A stretch of DNA of 64,000 bases, from assembly GCA_947494715.1 (NCBI GenBank), contig CANLWG010000012.1, positions 1-64,000 on the forward strand, given 5' to 3'. Below the pieces are notes generated by a model. That model was given only the letters and a program-made list of their open reading frames with translations, did not search any database and had not been told where the DNA came from. Shown here piece by piece: positions 44,529-53,392 of this stretch (positions are counted from its first letter, which is position 1; each line of letters begins with the position of its first letter). Origin of the DNA: an uncultured Flavobacteriaceae bacterium. Lineage in GTDB: Bacteria; Bacteroidota; Bacteroidia; Flavobacteriales; Flavobacteriaceae. The translations under genes and the position numbers were made by a program.

Positions 44529-46946
44529 ATGACGACAACTCGTATTTTTTTTATGTTGCTTTCGATGTTGTTCATCAACTGGTCCAGCGCACAAATTTCT
44601 GAATATGAGCTATCCCTTAAAGTAATAGATCAAAGAACCGATAGTCCTCTTGAAAATGCACAAATTTTCATCAGTCCATGTAAGTGTGGAGGTGTTACGG
44701 ATAATAATGGTTTCTTCTCGATGAAACTTCCTGAAAACACCTATGCCATAAATGTTTCCTACATCGGATTTAGGGAGTACTCCGAACAAACCGTGCTGGA
44801 TAGTGATATTATGATAGAAGTGGTTCTTTCCGAAAAAGAAGAACAGTTGTCCGAGGTTGTGGTCAGGGCCAAAAAGGTCAATGAGAATATTGAGTCTCCA
44901 CAAATGGGCGTATTGCGATTGGATGCAGAGGAGATAAAAAAATTACCGGCCGCGTTGGGGGAATTGGATGTACTGAGGGGAATGACCTTATTGGCAGGAG
45001 TGAACAACGCTGGAGACATCAGCAATGGACTTTCGGTAAGGGGCGGATCCCTTGATCAAAACCTTTTGCTTTACGATTATGCACCGGTTTTTAATCCTAC
45101 ACATCTGTTCGGTCTTTTTTCCGTTTTCACACCGGACATGTTATCTTCCGTAGACTTGTACAGGGCCAATATTCCATCACGTTATGGGGGCAGGGTAGCC
45201 TCCGTACTGGATGTCAAGGTAAAAAACCCATATACCGATAAATTTAAATTAAGCGGTGGTATCGGTTTGGTATCCAGTAGGTTATTGATAGAAACACCAA
45301 TTGTTAAGGATAAATTGATGTTGATTGCAGGCGCTAGAGCCGGATTTACGGATTTCTTGCTTCCTATTTTCTCGGAAAGGCTTAAAAACACCAAGGCCAA
45401 ATTTGGAGATACAACGTTAAAGTTATTGTATTTGCCTACAGAAAGAGATCAGCTTTCTTTTACTGGTTTTTATAGTAAGGATTTTTATCAATTGGATCTC
45501 ATTACACGAATAGAGAACGTTAATGCGGAAAACAATCAGTACGATTTTGGGATTTTGAACGGAACATTAAATTGGACCCATTCCTTTAATGATAAATCCC
45601 ATCTAAGAACCGTAGTGGTGGGGAGCAATTACAACCCAAAGATTCTATTTACAGAATTTGAGAGCGATAATGAGATAGAATATGGGTCAAGAATCAATTA
45701 TCTGAGTTTTATATCCGAGTTTTCCAAAGAGATCAGTGGAGACATTGATTATTATGCAGGAGTGCAGGCCACACAATACAAGATTCATCCCGGTAGCTTG
45801 GATCCCGGCACATCCAATATTCTTCCAGTCTCTTTAGCTACAGAAACCAGTTATGAGCTATCCGGGTTTGCCAATGCCAACTGGCGACCAATTGATAATC
45901 TGTCATTGTCCGCTGGGTTACGTTACAATCATTTTGCATTCGTAGGACCTTATGAGCTTACCAAATATGACGAAACCGATGGTACGGTAATAGGCACTGA
46001 AATTTTTGAAAAGGGAGATAGCGTGAAGTCATATGACGGAATAGAACCTAGATTGGGCGTTTCGCTTAAAGCGGGTGAGAACACTTCATTCAAAGCAAGT
46101 TATGCTAGGATAAACCAATATCTGCAAAATGTATATAACAGTACAACGCCCTTGCCAACTTCACGATGGAAGACCGCCGATCCAAATATTAGCCCTCAAA
46201 TTGGTAATACCTATGGTCTGGGTTTCTATCAAAATATCAATGATAATACTATTGAAATAGGCATAGAAGGCTATTACAGGGATACAAGGAATGTATTGAC
46301 CTATAAACCCGGTGCGGATTTTTTTCTTGAAGAGTTTCTTGAACAAGATGTAGTCCAGGGTCAAGGACAAGCCTATGGTGCTGAACTTAGTTTTAAGAAA
46401 CCCAACGGAAAAATCAATGGATGGTTCAATTACACATGGTCAAAAAGCAGGCTCCGGTCAGTAAATGAGAATTTGGGGGATAGGATAAACAACAACCAAT
46501 GGTTTGCATCTGATTTTGACAGGCCTCATGTTTTTAATGGCACTGTCAATTTAGAACACAACAAGTATAGTACTTTGAGCTTTAATTTTACGGCCCAATC
46601 AGGTAGGCCCTATACCGTTGCCAATGGATTTGTCACTATAGAGGAAATAGCGGTGCCTGTTTTTTTAGAGCGCAACAACGGCCGCCTTCCTGTTTACCAT
46701 AGGTTGGATTTATCCTGGAATATTCATTTTAGTAAAAGCAAGGAAAACAAGCGTTGGATAAATGATTGGACATTTACTATCTATAATCTTTATGGGCGTA
46801 ACAACCCCTTTAATATTTATTACTCCCAACGAGGGAACAATGTTAGGGATAATACCAATTTTGGAAGCAGCCCTTTAGGCACATATCAACTTTCTGTACT
46901 TAATAGTCCCTTATTTTCGTTGACCTATAATTTTAAATTTCAATAG
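44529..46946 (+). CDS. TonB-dependent receptor paired with DUF4249 (copy B, CxCGG)
   Basis: An 805-aa outer-membrane receptor homologous end to end with copy A. Signal peptide ends NWSSAQ; the ATG at 44529 is chosen over an upstream frame that overlaps the lipoprotein gene. CKCGG is again at 51-55 in the carboxypeptidase-like domain. The plug keeps VLRGMTLLAGVNNAGDISNG and LSVRGGSLDQNLLLYDYAP; the barrel ends SLTYNFKFQ. The gene ends one base before the end of polA, which runs in the opposite direction. Confidence 0.9.
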   Translation: MTTTRIFFMLLSMLFINWSSAQISEYELSLKVIDQRTDSPLENAQIFISPCKCGGVTDNNGFFSMKLPENTYAINVSYIGFREYSEQTVLDSDIMIEVVLSEKEEQLSEVVVRAKKVNENIESPQMGVLRLDAEEIKKLPAALGELDVLRGMTLLAGVNNAGDISNGLSVRGGSLDQNLLLYDYAPVFNPTHLFGLFSVFTPDMLSSVDLYRANIPSRYGGRVASVLDVKVKNPYTDKFKLSGGIGLVSSRLLIETPIVKDKLMLIAGARAGFTDFLLPIFSERLKNTKAKFGDTTLKLLYLPTERDQLSFTGFYSKDFYQLDLITRIENVNAENNQYDFGILNGTLNWTHSFNDKSHLRTVVVGSNYNPKILFTEFESDNEIEYGSRINYLSFISEFSKEISGDIDYYAGVQATQYKIHPGSLDPGTSNILPVSLATETSYELSGFANANWRPIDNLSLSAGLRYNHFAFVGPYELTKYDETDGTVIGTEIFEKGDSVKSYDGIEPRLGVSLKAGENTSFKASYARINQYLQNVYNSTTPLPTSRWKTADPNISPQIGNTYGLGFYQNINDNTIEIGIEGYYRDTRNVLTYKPGADFFLEEFLEQDVVQGQGQAYGAELSFKKPNGKINGWFNYTWSKSRLRSVNENLGDRINNNQWFASDFDRPHVFNGTVNLEHNKYSTLSFNFTAQSGRPYTVANGFVTIEEIAVPVFLERNNGRLPVYHRLDLSWNIHFSKSKENKRWINDWTFTIYNLYGRNNPFNIYYSQRGNNVRDNTNFGSSPLGTYQLSVLNSPLFSLTYNFKFQ

Positions 46947-46947
46947 A

Positions 46948-49785
46948 TCAATGTGCTTCCAACCAATTGTTTCCTTCCCCTAGCTCTACATCCAAGGGAA
47001 CTGCAAGTTCATAAGCGTTTTCCATTTCGGATTGAATAAGCGGTCTTAACGCTTCCAATTCCGGTTTGTATGCATCAAAGACCAATTCATCATGTACCTG
47101 GAGCAGCATTTTGGTTTTGTAATTCCCCTCCAATAGTTTTTTGTGGATGTTGATCATGGCAATTTTAATGATATCCGCCGCACTACCTTGTATAGGCGCA
47201 TTTACAGCATTCCGTTCCGCGGCACCGCGGACCACTTGATTGCTACCATTAATATCCTTTAAATAACGCCTTCTGCCCAAAACAGTCTGTACATACCCAT
47301 GTTCCCTGGCGAAATCAATTTGATCGCTAATGTAGTTGCGTAGTTTGGGATATGTCTTGTAATAGGTGTCGATGAGTTCTTTCGCCTCGGAACGACTAAG
47401 ATCCGTTTGGTTGCTTAATCCAAAGGCCGAAACGCCATAGATAATACCAAAATTTACGGTTTTGGCATTTCCGCGTTGTTCGCGGGTCACTTCCTCCAAG
47501 GGTACATTGAATACTTTTGAGGCTGTGGAGGCATGAATATCCTCCCCATTCTTAAAAGCTTCGATCATAGTGGTTTCCTCGCTTAGAGCAGCGATTATAC
47601 GGAGCTCTATTTGAGAATAATCCGCTGCCAATAAGGTATAATTTTCGTCCCGCGGAATAAAAGCTTTCCGAACTTGCCGGCCTCTTTCGGTCCGGATAGG
47701 AATATTTTGAAGGTTGGGGTTATTACTGCTCAATCTACCCGTGGCTGCAACGGTTTGCATATAATCGGTATGAACTCTTCCCGTAGAAGGTTCCACCTGC
47801 TCAGGAAGTGCATCCACATAGGTGCTTTTTAATTTGGACAGTCCGCGATAATCCAATACATCTTGAATAATCTGGTGATCCTTGGCCAAATAGGAAAGCA
47901 CGTCTTCCGAAGTGGAATATTGCCCCGTTTTGGTCTTTTTAGGTTTGTCCACCAGCTTCATTTTATCAAAAAGGATCTCTCCCAATTGTTTTGGGGAAGC
48001 TATATTGAATTGTTCTCCCGAAGCCTCGTAAATTTTGCTTTTCAACGTCGCAATATCGTTGTTGAGTTCTTCAGAAAGGGATTTCAGGAAATCTTTGTCC
48101 AGGTTAATGCCTTCCAGTTCCATATCCGCCAATACCAAAAGTAATGGAACCTCAATGGTGTTGAACAAGTCTTCGGTTTTAGCTTCCGCCAATTCAGGCC
48201 GAAAATGCTGTGCCAATTGAAAGGTGATATCCGAATCCTCTACAGCATACTCGGTCTGTTGCTCCAAAGGAACATCGCGCATACTCAATTGGTTCTTCCC
48301 TTTTTTACCGATGAGTTCCGTAATAGAAACAGGCGTGTAGTTGAGGTAGGTTTCCGAAAGGACATCCATATTATGGCGCATGTCCGGATTGATCAGATAA
48401 TGTGCCAACATCGTATCGAAAAATTTACCTTTCACCTTTACATTGTACTTGTCCAGAACCTTTATGTCGTACTTCAGATTTTGTCCAATTTTTTCTATGG
48501 TTTCCGATTCAAAAAAGGGTCGTAATTGTTCTATAATTTCCTGGGCTTCATCCCTGTCCTCCGGGAAGGGAACATAAAATCCTTTTTTCGGCTCCCAAGA
48601 GAATGCAATGCCTACAAGCTCCGCTGTCAATGAATTGATTCCAGTAGTTTCGGTATCGAAACATACAGCCTCTTGCTTCATTAAGTTTTGTAGAAACAGT
48701 TTCATTGCCATTCCTGGAGTAACGCTTTGGTAGACATGGGGAACGTCTTTTATGGTTTTTCTGCTGGAGACTTCCTTAATGGTCGCAGCTGGGCTGGCCC
48801 CATCATTACCGAAAAGGGAAAATTGGCCACTACCGGCAGGTTGCGCTTGTTTTTTTGCAGTTTCTGTACTACTCACCTGCGTCTGGGTTTCCTCTACTTC
48901 GCCGGAAAATATTTTTATGAATTGATCTTTTAACCTTCGGAATTCCAATTCCTCAAAAATTTCCTGAACCTTTTCACTATCTGGGACGGAAAGTTCGTAA
49001 TCCTTGGCATCAAATTGAACATCACAAGTGATACATATGGTCGCCAGTTTTTTAGAGAGAATACCCAGTTCGGCATTCTCTTCTACCTTTTCCTTCATCT
49101 TGCCTTTCAACTTATCGGTATTGGCCAATAATCCTTCCATGGAATCAAATTCCTGGATAAATTTCTTGGCAGTTTTATCACCAACACCTGGCAGTCCGGG
49201 AATATTGTCACTGGCATCACCCATCATGCCCAGATAGTCGATAACCTGTTCCGGCCGTTTTACTCCAAAACGTTTTTGCACCTCGGGAATTCCCCAAATT
49301 TCTATTCCGTTGCCCATCCTGGCCGGGCGATACATAAAAATATTTTCTGAAACCAATTGCCCAAAGTCCTTATCCGGTGTCACCATAAAAACCTTATAAT
49401 CTTCCTTCTCGGCCTGTTTGGCCAAGGTGCCTATGATATCATCGGCCTCAAGTCCGGAAAGTTCTACCACGGGAATATGCATGGCCTTTAAAATATCCTG
49501 AATATAGGGTACGGCAATCTTTATGGCATCCGGGGTTTCATCCCGATTCGCCTTATAATCAGCAAACATTTCTGTGCGTTCCGCACTCCCATCCTTATCA
49601 AAACATACGGCCAAGTGATCTGGTTTCTCCCTTTTAATAACATCAAAAAGTGAGTTCATAAACCCCATAATGGCAGAGGTATCCATTCCTTTGGAATTGA
49701 TTCTCGGATTTTTGATCAAAGCGTAGTAGCCGCGAAAAATAAGCGCATAGGCATCTAATAGAAAAAGTCGTTTTTGTTCAGCCAT
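46948..49785 (-). CDS. polA: DNA polymerase I
   Basis: A 945-aa repair and Okazaki-fragment polymerase. All three domains are present: the 5'-3' flap nuclease (1-300; YALIFRGYYALI, VTPDKDFGQLV, GMMGDASDNIPGLPGVGDKT in parts), a 3'-5' proofreading exonuclease with intact catalytic residues (CFDTETTGINS, DSDITFQLA), and the family A polymerase (LLAADYSQIELRIIAALSEE, NFGIIYGVSAFGL, LLQVHDELVFDA). Length is typical. A -7 box lies upstream at 49808. Confidence 0.98.
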   Translation of the reverse strand: MAEQKRLFLLDAYALIFRGYYALIKNPRINSKGMDTSAIMGFMNSLFDVIKREKPDHLAVCFDKDGSAERTEMFADYKANRDETPDAIKIAVPYIQDILKAMHIPVVELSGLEADDIIGTLAKQAEKEDYKVFMVTPDKDFGQLVSENIFMYRPARMGNGIEIWGIPEVQKRFGVKRPEQVIDYLGMMGDASDNIPGLPGVGDKTAKKFIQEFDSMEGLLANTDKLKGKMKEKVEENAELGILSKKLATICITCDVQFDAKDYELSVPDSEKVQEIFEELEFRRLKDQFIKIFSGEVEETQTQVSSTETAKKQAQPAGSGQFSLFGNDGASPAATIKEVSSRKTIKDVPHVYQSVTPGMAMKLFLQNLMKQEAVCFDTETTGINSLTAELVGIAFSWEPKKGFYVPFPEDRDEAQEIIEQLRPFFESETIEKIGQNLKYDIKVLDKYNVKVKGKFFDTMLAHYLINPDMRHNMDVLSETYLNYTPVSITELIGKKGKNQLSMRDVPLEQQTEYAVEDSDITFQLAQHFRPELAEAKTEDLFNTIEVPLLLVLADMELEGINLDKDFLKSLSEELNNDIATLKSKIYEASGEQFNIASPKQLGEILFDKMKLVDKPKKTKTGQYSTSEDVLSYLAKDHQIIQDVLDYRGLSKLKSTYVDALPEQVEPSTGRVHTDYMQTVAATGRLSSNNPNLQNIPIRTERGRQVRKAFIPRDENYTLLAADYSQIELRIIAALSEETTMIEAFKNGEDIHASTASKVFNVPLEEVTREQRGNAKTVNFGIIYGVSAFGLSNQTDLSRSEAKELIDTYYKTYPKLRNYISDQIDFAREHGYVQTVLGRRRYLKDINGSNQVVRGAAERNAVNAPIQGSAADIIKIAMINIHKKLLEGNYKTKMLLQVHDELVFDAYKPELEALRPLIQSEMENAYELAVPLDVELGEGNNWLEAH

Positions 49786-49807
49786 GTTAGGTATTCTTGA
49801 AGAATTT

Positions 49808-49815
49808 CAAAACTA
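49808..49815 (-). promoter_or_regulatory. Candidate -7 box (TAGTTTTG) for polA
   Basis: An exact TAnnTTTG match on the minus strand 23 nt upstream of the polA ATG. No clear -33 element. Confidence 0.35.
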
Positions 49816-49840
49816 CAAATATTATCCCCTTTTAAGGGCA

Positions 49841-50836
49841 TTAGGAAGTGATATATGAATCGGAAGGAGTATTTACATGTCCTTCCTTACAGTATGTTCT
49901 ATAAGTAAAACCAGGTTGAATGCAATACCCGCCGGTTTCCCCTTTTTTATTGATGGCTATAAACCCAATTTGGAAGTCGAGTTTATTCCTGCTTTTTTCA
50001 ATAATACGTTTTACACCTTCCTCACATGCCTCTTGGGGTGTTTTGCCTTGCCGCATAAGTTCTACGATCAGAAAACTGCCCACAGTACGCACAACTTCTT
50101 CACCGACCCCAGTTGCTGTGGCCCCGCCCACTTCATTGTCCACGAAAAGTCCGGCTCCGATAATAGGGGAATCCCCTACACGTCCAGCTAATTTATAGGC
50201 CATACCGCTGGTAGTGCAGGCACCGGCAAGATCTCCATTTTGATCAATGGCCAACATCCCTATAGTATCATGGTTTTCTATATTGATTATGGGTTGGTAT
50301 TTGGAGGTCTTTTTCCATTCTATCCATTCCTGTTTTGATTTTTCCGTGAGGATATCGGTCTTTTCAAAACCCTGTTCCAAGGCAAATTGCTCTGCACCTT
50401 TTCCTGCAAGCATAACATGCGGTGTTTCTTCCATAACCTTGCGTGCAACGGATATGGGGTGGGCTATGTTTTGCATGCAGAGCACGGCCCCACAGTTACC
50501 GTCCTTGTCCATGATACAGGCATCCAGTGTAACCCTTCCGTCCCTGTCGGGGCGTCCACCCACTCCTACGGTCTGATTTTCTACATCGGCCTCTTCCACC
50601 CGAACCCCCTTTTCCACTGCGTCCAAGGAACTGCCTCCGTCTTTTAAGACTTCCCAAGCCTTGGCCGAAGCATTATGGAAATCCCAAGTACAAATAACTA
50701 TGGGACGTACGTTTTCTATCTCCTGGGGCAGTGCCGTAGAAGACTTGTTTGCTTCGCTACAGGAGGCCAAAACAGATGAGGAAACGAGTCCGGCCGTACC
50801 TGCCGCCGAATTTTTAAGGAAGGTTCTTCGTTGCAT
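49841..50836 (-). CDS. N4-(beta-N-acetylglucosaminyl)-L-asparaginase (glycosylasparaginase)
   Basis: A 331-aa Ntn-hydrolase that cleaves the GlcNAc-asparagine bond of N-glycans. The N-terminus has a Tat-like twin arginine (MQRRTFLKNS) and a lipobox-like cysteine (SSVLASCSE), so it is exported. The proenzyme cuts itself before the nucleophile threonine in NHDTIGMLA, and GRVGDSPIIGAGLFVDN is conserved. Flavobacteria such as Elizabethkingia secrete such enzymes together with PNGase F. It lies after polA's upstream region on the minus strand and diverges from cutC with only 38 bp between. Confidence 0.92.
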   Translation of the reverse strand: MQRRTFLKNSAAGTAGLVSSSVLASCSEANKSSTALPQEIENVRPIVICTWDFHNASAKAWEVLKDGGSSLDAVEKGVRVEEADVENQTVGVGGRPDRDGRVTLDACIMDKDGNCGAVLCMQNIAHPISVARKVMEETPHVMLAGKGAEQFALEQGFEKTDILTEKSKQEWIEWKKTSKYQPIINIENHDTIGMLAIDQNGDLAGACTTSGMAYKLAGRVGDSPIIGAGLFVDNEVGGATATGVGEEVVRTVGSFLIVELMRQGKTPQEACEEGVKRIIEKSRNKLDFQIGFIAINKKGETGGYCIQPGFTYRTYCKEGHVNTPSDSYITS

Positions 50837-50874
50837 GTTTTATTGGTAAATTACAGCCCTAAATATACATAAAT

Positions 50875-51597
50875 ATGTTGGTGGAAATTTGTGCAAATTC
50901 CCTGCAATCGGCATTGAATGCCGAAAAAGGTGGAGCGGACAGGATAGAGCTTTGTTCGGAATTGGCGGTAGGAGGTATTACCCCTTCTTATGGGTTACTC
51001 AAAAGCGTTAAGGAGCATATCTCTATCCCGGTACATGTGCTCATCCGGCCCAGAAGCGGCAATTTTACCTATTCCGATTTGGAATTTGAGATTATGAAAA
51101 AAGATATAGCCCTTTGTATGGATTTAGGTTTTGAAGGAATCGTTGCCGGGGTTTTACATTCGGATTTTACCCTGGATATGGAACGCACGCAATCCTTGAT
51201 CGAAGCTTCAAATGGGCTTCACTTTACCTTTCACCGGGCTTTTGATTGGGTGGCAAATCCATTGAACACTCTGGAAAAGTTAGAAGATATGGGCGTGCAA
51301 ACCTTGCTGAGTTCGGGACAACAAAAATCTGCTTTGGCAGGTATAGATTTATTAACGAGGTTAAATGAACAGGCGTCTACTTGTACCATTCAACCAGGTG
51401 GCGGAATTGGAGCAGAAAATCTACAGGAATTTAAAAGTAGAAACTTCAAGGCCATACATCTTTCAGGTAGCACTTTCATTAAAAAATTGAATACCACTCC
51501 TAGGATACCGATGCATTCGGGTGCAAAATTAAAAGATGATGAAATAACCGTAACGGATTTGGATATCGTTCGTCATATTGTGAAAGAGGCCAAATAA
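50875..51597 (+). CDS. cutC: CutC family protein
   Basis: A 240-aa TIM-barrel protein. Conserved blocks: VEICANSLQSALNAEKGGAD, RIELCSELAVGGITPSYG, VHVLIRPRSGNF, FEGIVAGVLHSDFTLD, FHRAFDW and IQPGGGIGAENL. Named for copper tolerance in E. coli, but direct copper handling is disputed and the true reaction is unknown. The start ATG directly precedes the first conserved block. Confidence 0.94.
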   Translation: MLVEICANSLQSALNAEKGGADRIELCSELAVGGITPSYGLLKSVKEHISIPVHVLIRPRSGNFTYSDLEFEIMKKDIALCMDLGFEGIVAGVLHSDFTLDMERTQSLIEASNGLHFTFHRAFDWVANPLNTLEKLEDMGVQTLLSSGQQKSALAGIDLLTRLNEQASTCTIQPGGGIGAENLQEFKSRNFKAIHLSGSTFIKKLNTTPRIPMHSGAKLKDDEITVTDLDIVRHIVKEAK

Positions 51598-51632
51598 ATC
51601 CGGATTCTCGATCCTAAGAATGCGGTAAGGAA

Positions 51633-51640
51633 TATCTTTG
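51633..51640 (+). promoter_or_regulatory. Candidate -7 box (TATCTTTG) for the metallophosphoesterase gene
   Basis: Exact TAnnTTTG match 14 nt before the ATG at 51655; no clear -33 box. It implies a very short leader. Confidence 0.35.
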
Positions 51641-51654
51641 TAAAAAAAAGATTG

Positions 51655-52884
51655 ATGCTACGCTGGATTATTTTTATCGCTATCTATATTGTTCTTGGTT
51701 TGTATGCCTTACAAGCCTTAAAAACGGTTACCCGTTTTCCTTGGGTATACTATGTTTTCATTATTATTTCTATTTTGGTGTTGGGTAATTTTGTATATCA
51801 GTTTACCTGGGGAGAGGCTGAGGGGCGTGTGTTGAGTCGTCCAAAAAGTTATGCCTTTGGTTTTTTGATTACCGTGCTTACGTTTCAGTTCATTACTATC
51901 ATTTTCCTTTTTTCCGAGGATATCTTCCGATTGCTGGCCGGGACATACCATAAATTTTTTGGAAGCTCAAAAGAGTTCAGCTTGCCCGAAAGGAGACGAT
52001 TTCTAAGCTTAATTGCCTTGGGCATTGCCGCCGTACCCTTTGGTGCTTTGTTATATGGTATGTATCGCGGGAAGTACAATTATCAGGTGTTGAAGTACAA
52101 TTTGGAATTTGAGGACCTGCCGGATGCCTTTGATGGTTATCAGATTACACAAATATCGGATGTACATAGTGGAAGTTTCGATAATAGGGAAATGGTGGAA
52201 TATGCCGTCGACCTGGTTAACCAACAACATAGCGATGTTATTTTCTTCACTGGAGATATGGTGAATAACAAAGCTGAGGAAATGTATCCGTGGAAGGATG
52301 TTTTTACAAAACTTGAGGCCAAGGACGGAAAGTATTCTATTTTAGGGAATCATGATTATGGCGATTATGTCCCTTGGCCGACAGAAGAACTGAAAAGGGA
52401 TAATCTGGACGAACTTAAAAAGCTACAAAAGGAAATTGGTTTTGACCTTTTGCTTAATGAAAGCAAATACCTGCAAAAAGGAAATGATCGAATAGCCTTG
52501 ATAGGTGTGGAGAATTGGGGCCGGGGCGGGTTCAAAAAAGCGGGTAATCTAGACAAGGCGATAGAGACTATATCCAAGGACGATTTTAAGATTTTATTGA
52601 GCCATGACCCATCGCATTGGGAAGATGTGGTGATACCCCATAAATATCATTATCACCTAACGCTTAGCGGCCATACCCATGGTATGCAATTTGGAATAGA
52701 GATACCGGGATGGGTGAAATGGAGTCCCGTACAATGGCGCTATAAATATTGGGCCGGAATCTACAAGGAAATGGATCAATTTATTAATGTGAACCGGGGA
52801 TTTGGGTTTATTGGATATCCGGGCCGGGTAGGGATCTGGCCGGAGATTTCTGTAATTACCCTTAAAAAGAAAACCTTAACATGA
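51655..52884 (+). CDS. Membrane-anchored metallophosphoesterase
   Basis: A 409-aa protein with an N-terminal membrane region of several helices (about 2-20, 25-45, 62-84, 116-138) and a calcineurin-like phosphoesterase domain from about 150. Metal-binding motifs are intact: TQISDVHSGS, FFTGDMVNN, SILGNHDYGD, LLSHDPSHW and LSGHTHGMQ. Related proteins act on UDP-diacylglucosamine or other phosphodiesters; the substrate is unknown here. I use the ATG at 51655, one codon after a TTG. Confidence 0.9.
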   Translation: MLRWIIFIAIYIVLGLYALQALKTVTRFPWVYYVFIIISILVLGNFVYQFTWGEAEGRVLSRPKSYAFGFLITVLTFQFITIIFLFSEDIFRLLAGTYHKFFGSSKEFSLPERRRFLSLIALGIAAVPFGALLYGMYRGKYNYQVLKYNLEFEDLPDAFDGYQITQISDVHSGSFDNREMVEYAVDLVNQQHSDVIFFTGDMVNNKAEEMYPWKDVFTKLEAKDGKYSILGNHDYGDYVPWPTEELKRDNLDELKKLQKEIGFDLLLNESKYLQKGNDRIALIGVENWGRGGFKKAGNLDKAIETISKDDFKILLSHDPSHWEDVVIPHKYHYHLTLSGHTHGMQFGIEIPGWVKWSPVQWRYKYWAGIYKEMDQFINVNRGFGFIGYPGRVGIWPEISVITLKKKTLT

Positions 52885-52946
52885 TTTTAACCTTTGTTCC
52901 CAACTACAAAAACAAGGGTTTCCAAGTGTTTTTTAACAAATTTTAC

Positions 52947-52954
52947 TACATTTG
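52947..52954 (+). promoter_or_regulatory. Candidate -7 box (TACATTTG) for the thioredoxin-like gene
   Basis: An exact TAnnTTTG match, 23 nt before the ATG at 52978. A hairpin (AACCTTTGTT / AACAAGGGTT, one G-T pair, 52889-52920) lies just upstream and may end the preceding gene's transcript. Confidence 0.4.
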
Positions 52955-52977
52955 GCGCATAACCCAATGATTTACAT

Positions 52978-53274
52978 ATGTCTAAATTTGGTGAACTTAT
53001 AGACGTAAGCGTTCCGGTTCTTTTGGATTTTTATGCTGAATGGAACGAACAATCCACTGCCATGCATCCTGTACTTAGGGATGTGGCCGCTGCCTTAGGC
53101 GATAAAGGAAAGGTAATCAAGATCGATGTGGATAAAAACAAGGAGCTTTCCCAAGCCCTACGCGTCAAAGGACTCCCTACCTTGATGATTTATAAAAAAG
53201 GAGAAATGGTCTGGCGGCAAAGCGGGGAACAGGACGCCAATACACTTATTGGGATACTTAATGAATATGTTTAA
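52978..53274 (+). CDS. Thioredoxin-fold protein lacking the CxxC active site
   Basis: A 98-aa protein matching thioredoxin from end to end (VLLDFYAEW ... IKIDVDKNKELSQALRVKGLPTLMIYKKGE), including the cis-proline loop GLPT. The active site WCGPC is replaced by W22-N-E-Q-S26, so both redox cysteines are gone and the protein contains no cysteine at all. It cannot act as a classic disulfide reductase. It may serve as a binding or scaffold module. Cytoplasmic, monocistronic. Confidence 0.85.
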   Translation: MSKFGELIDVSVPVLLDFYAEWNEQSTAMHPVLRDVAAALGDKGKVIKIDVDKNKELSQALRVKGLPTLMIYKKGEMVWRQSGEQDANTLIGILNEYV

Positions 53275-53392
53275 GTAGGTCAATGGGAGTAAAGTGAAAC
53301 ACTCTCTTCATTTTTATCCTGAGTTATCATCAAATCCAAGCTACATCCGAGCCCTATAAAATCATTGCTTTTTACCTAAAAGGTAGAGTCGA

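Noticed and set aside
53281-53392. Region after the thioredoxin-like gene checked for a small gene or terminator
   Set aside because: No start codon with a useful frame and no stem with a T-run.
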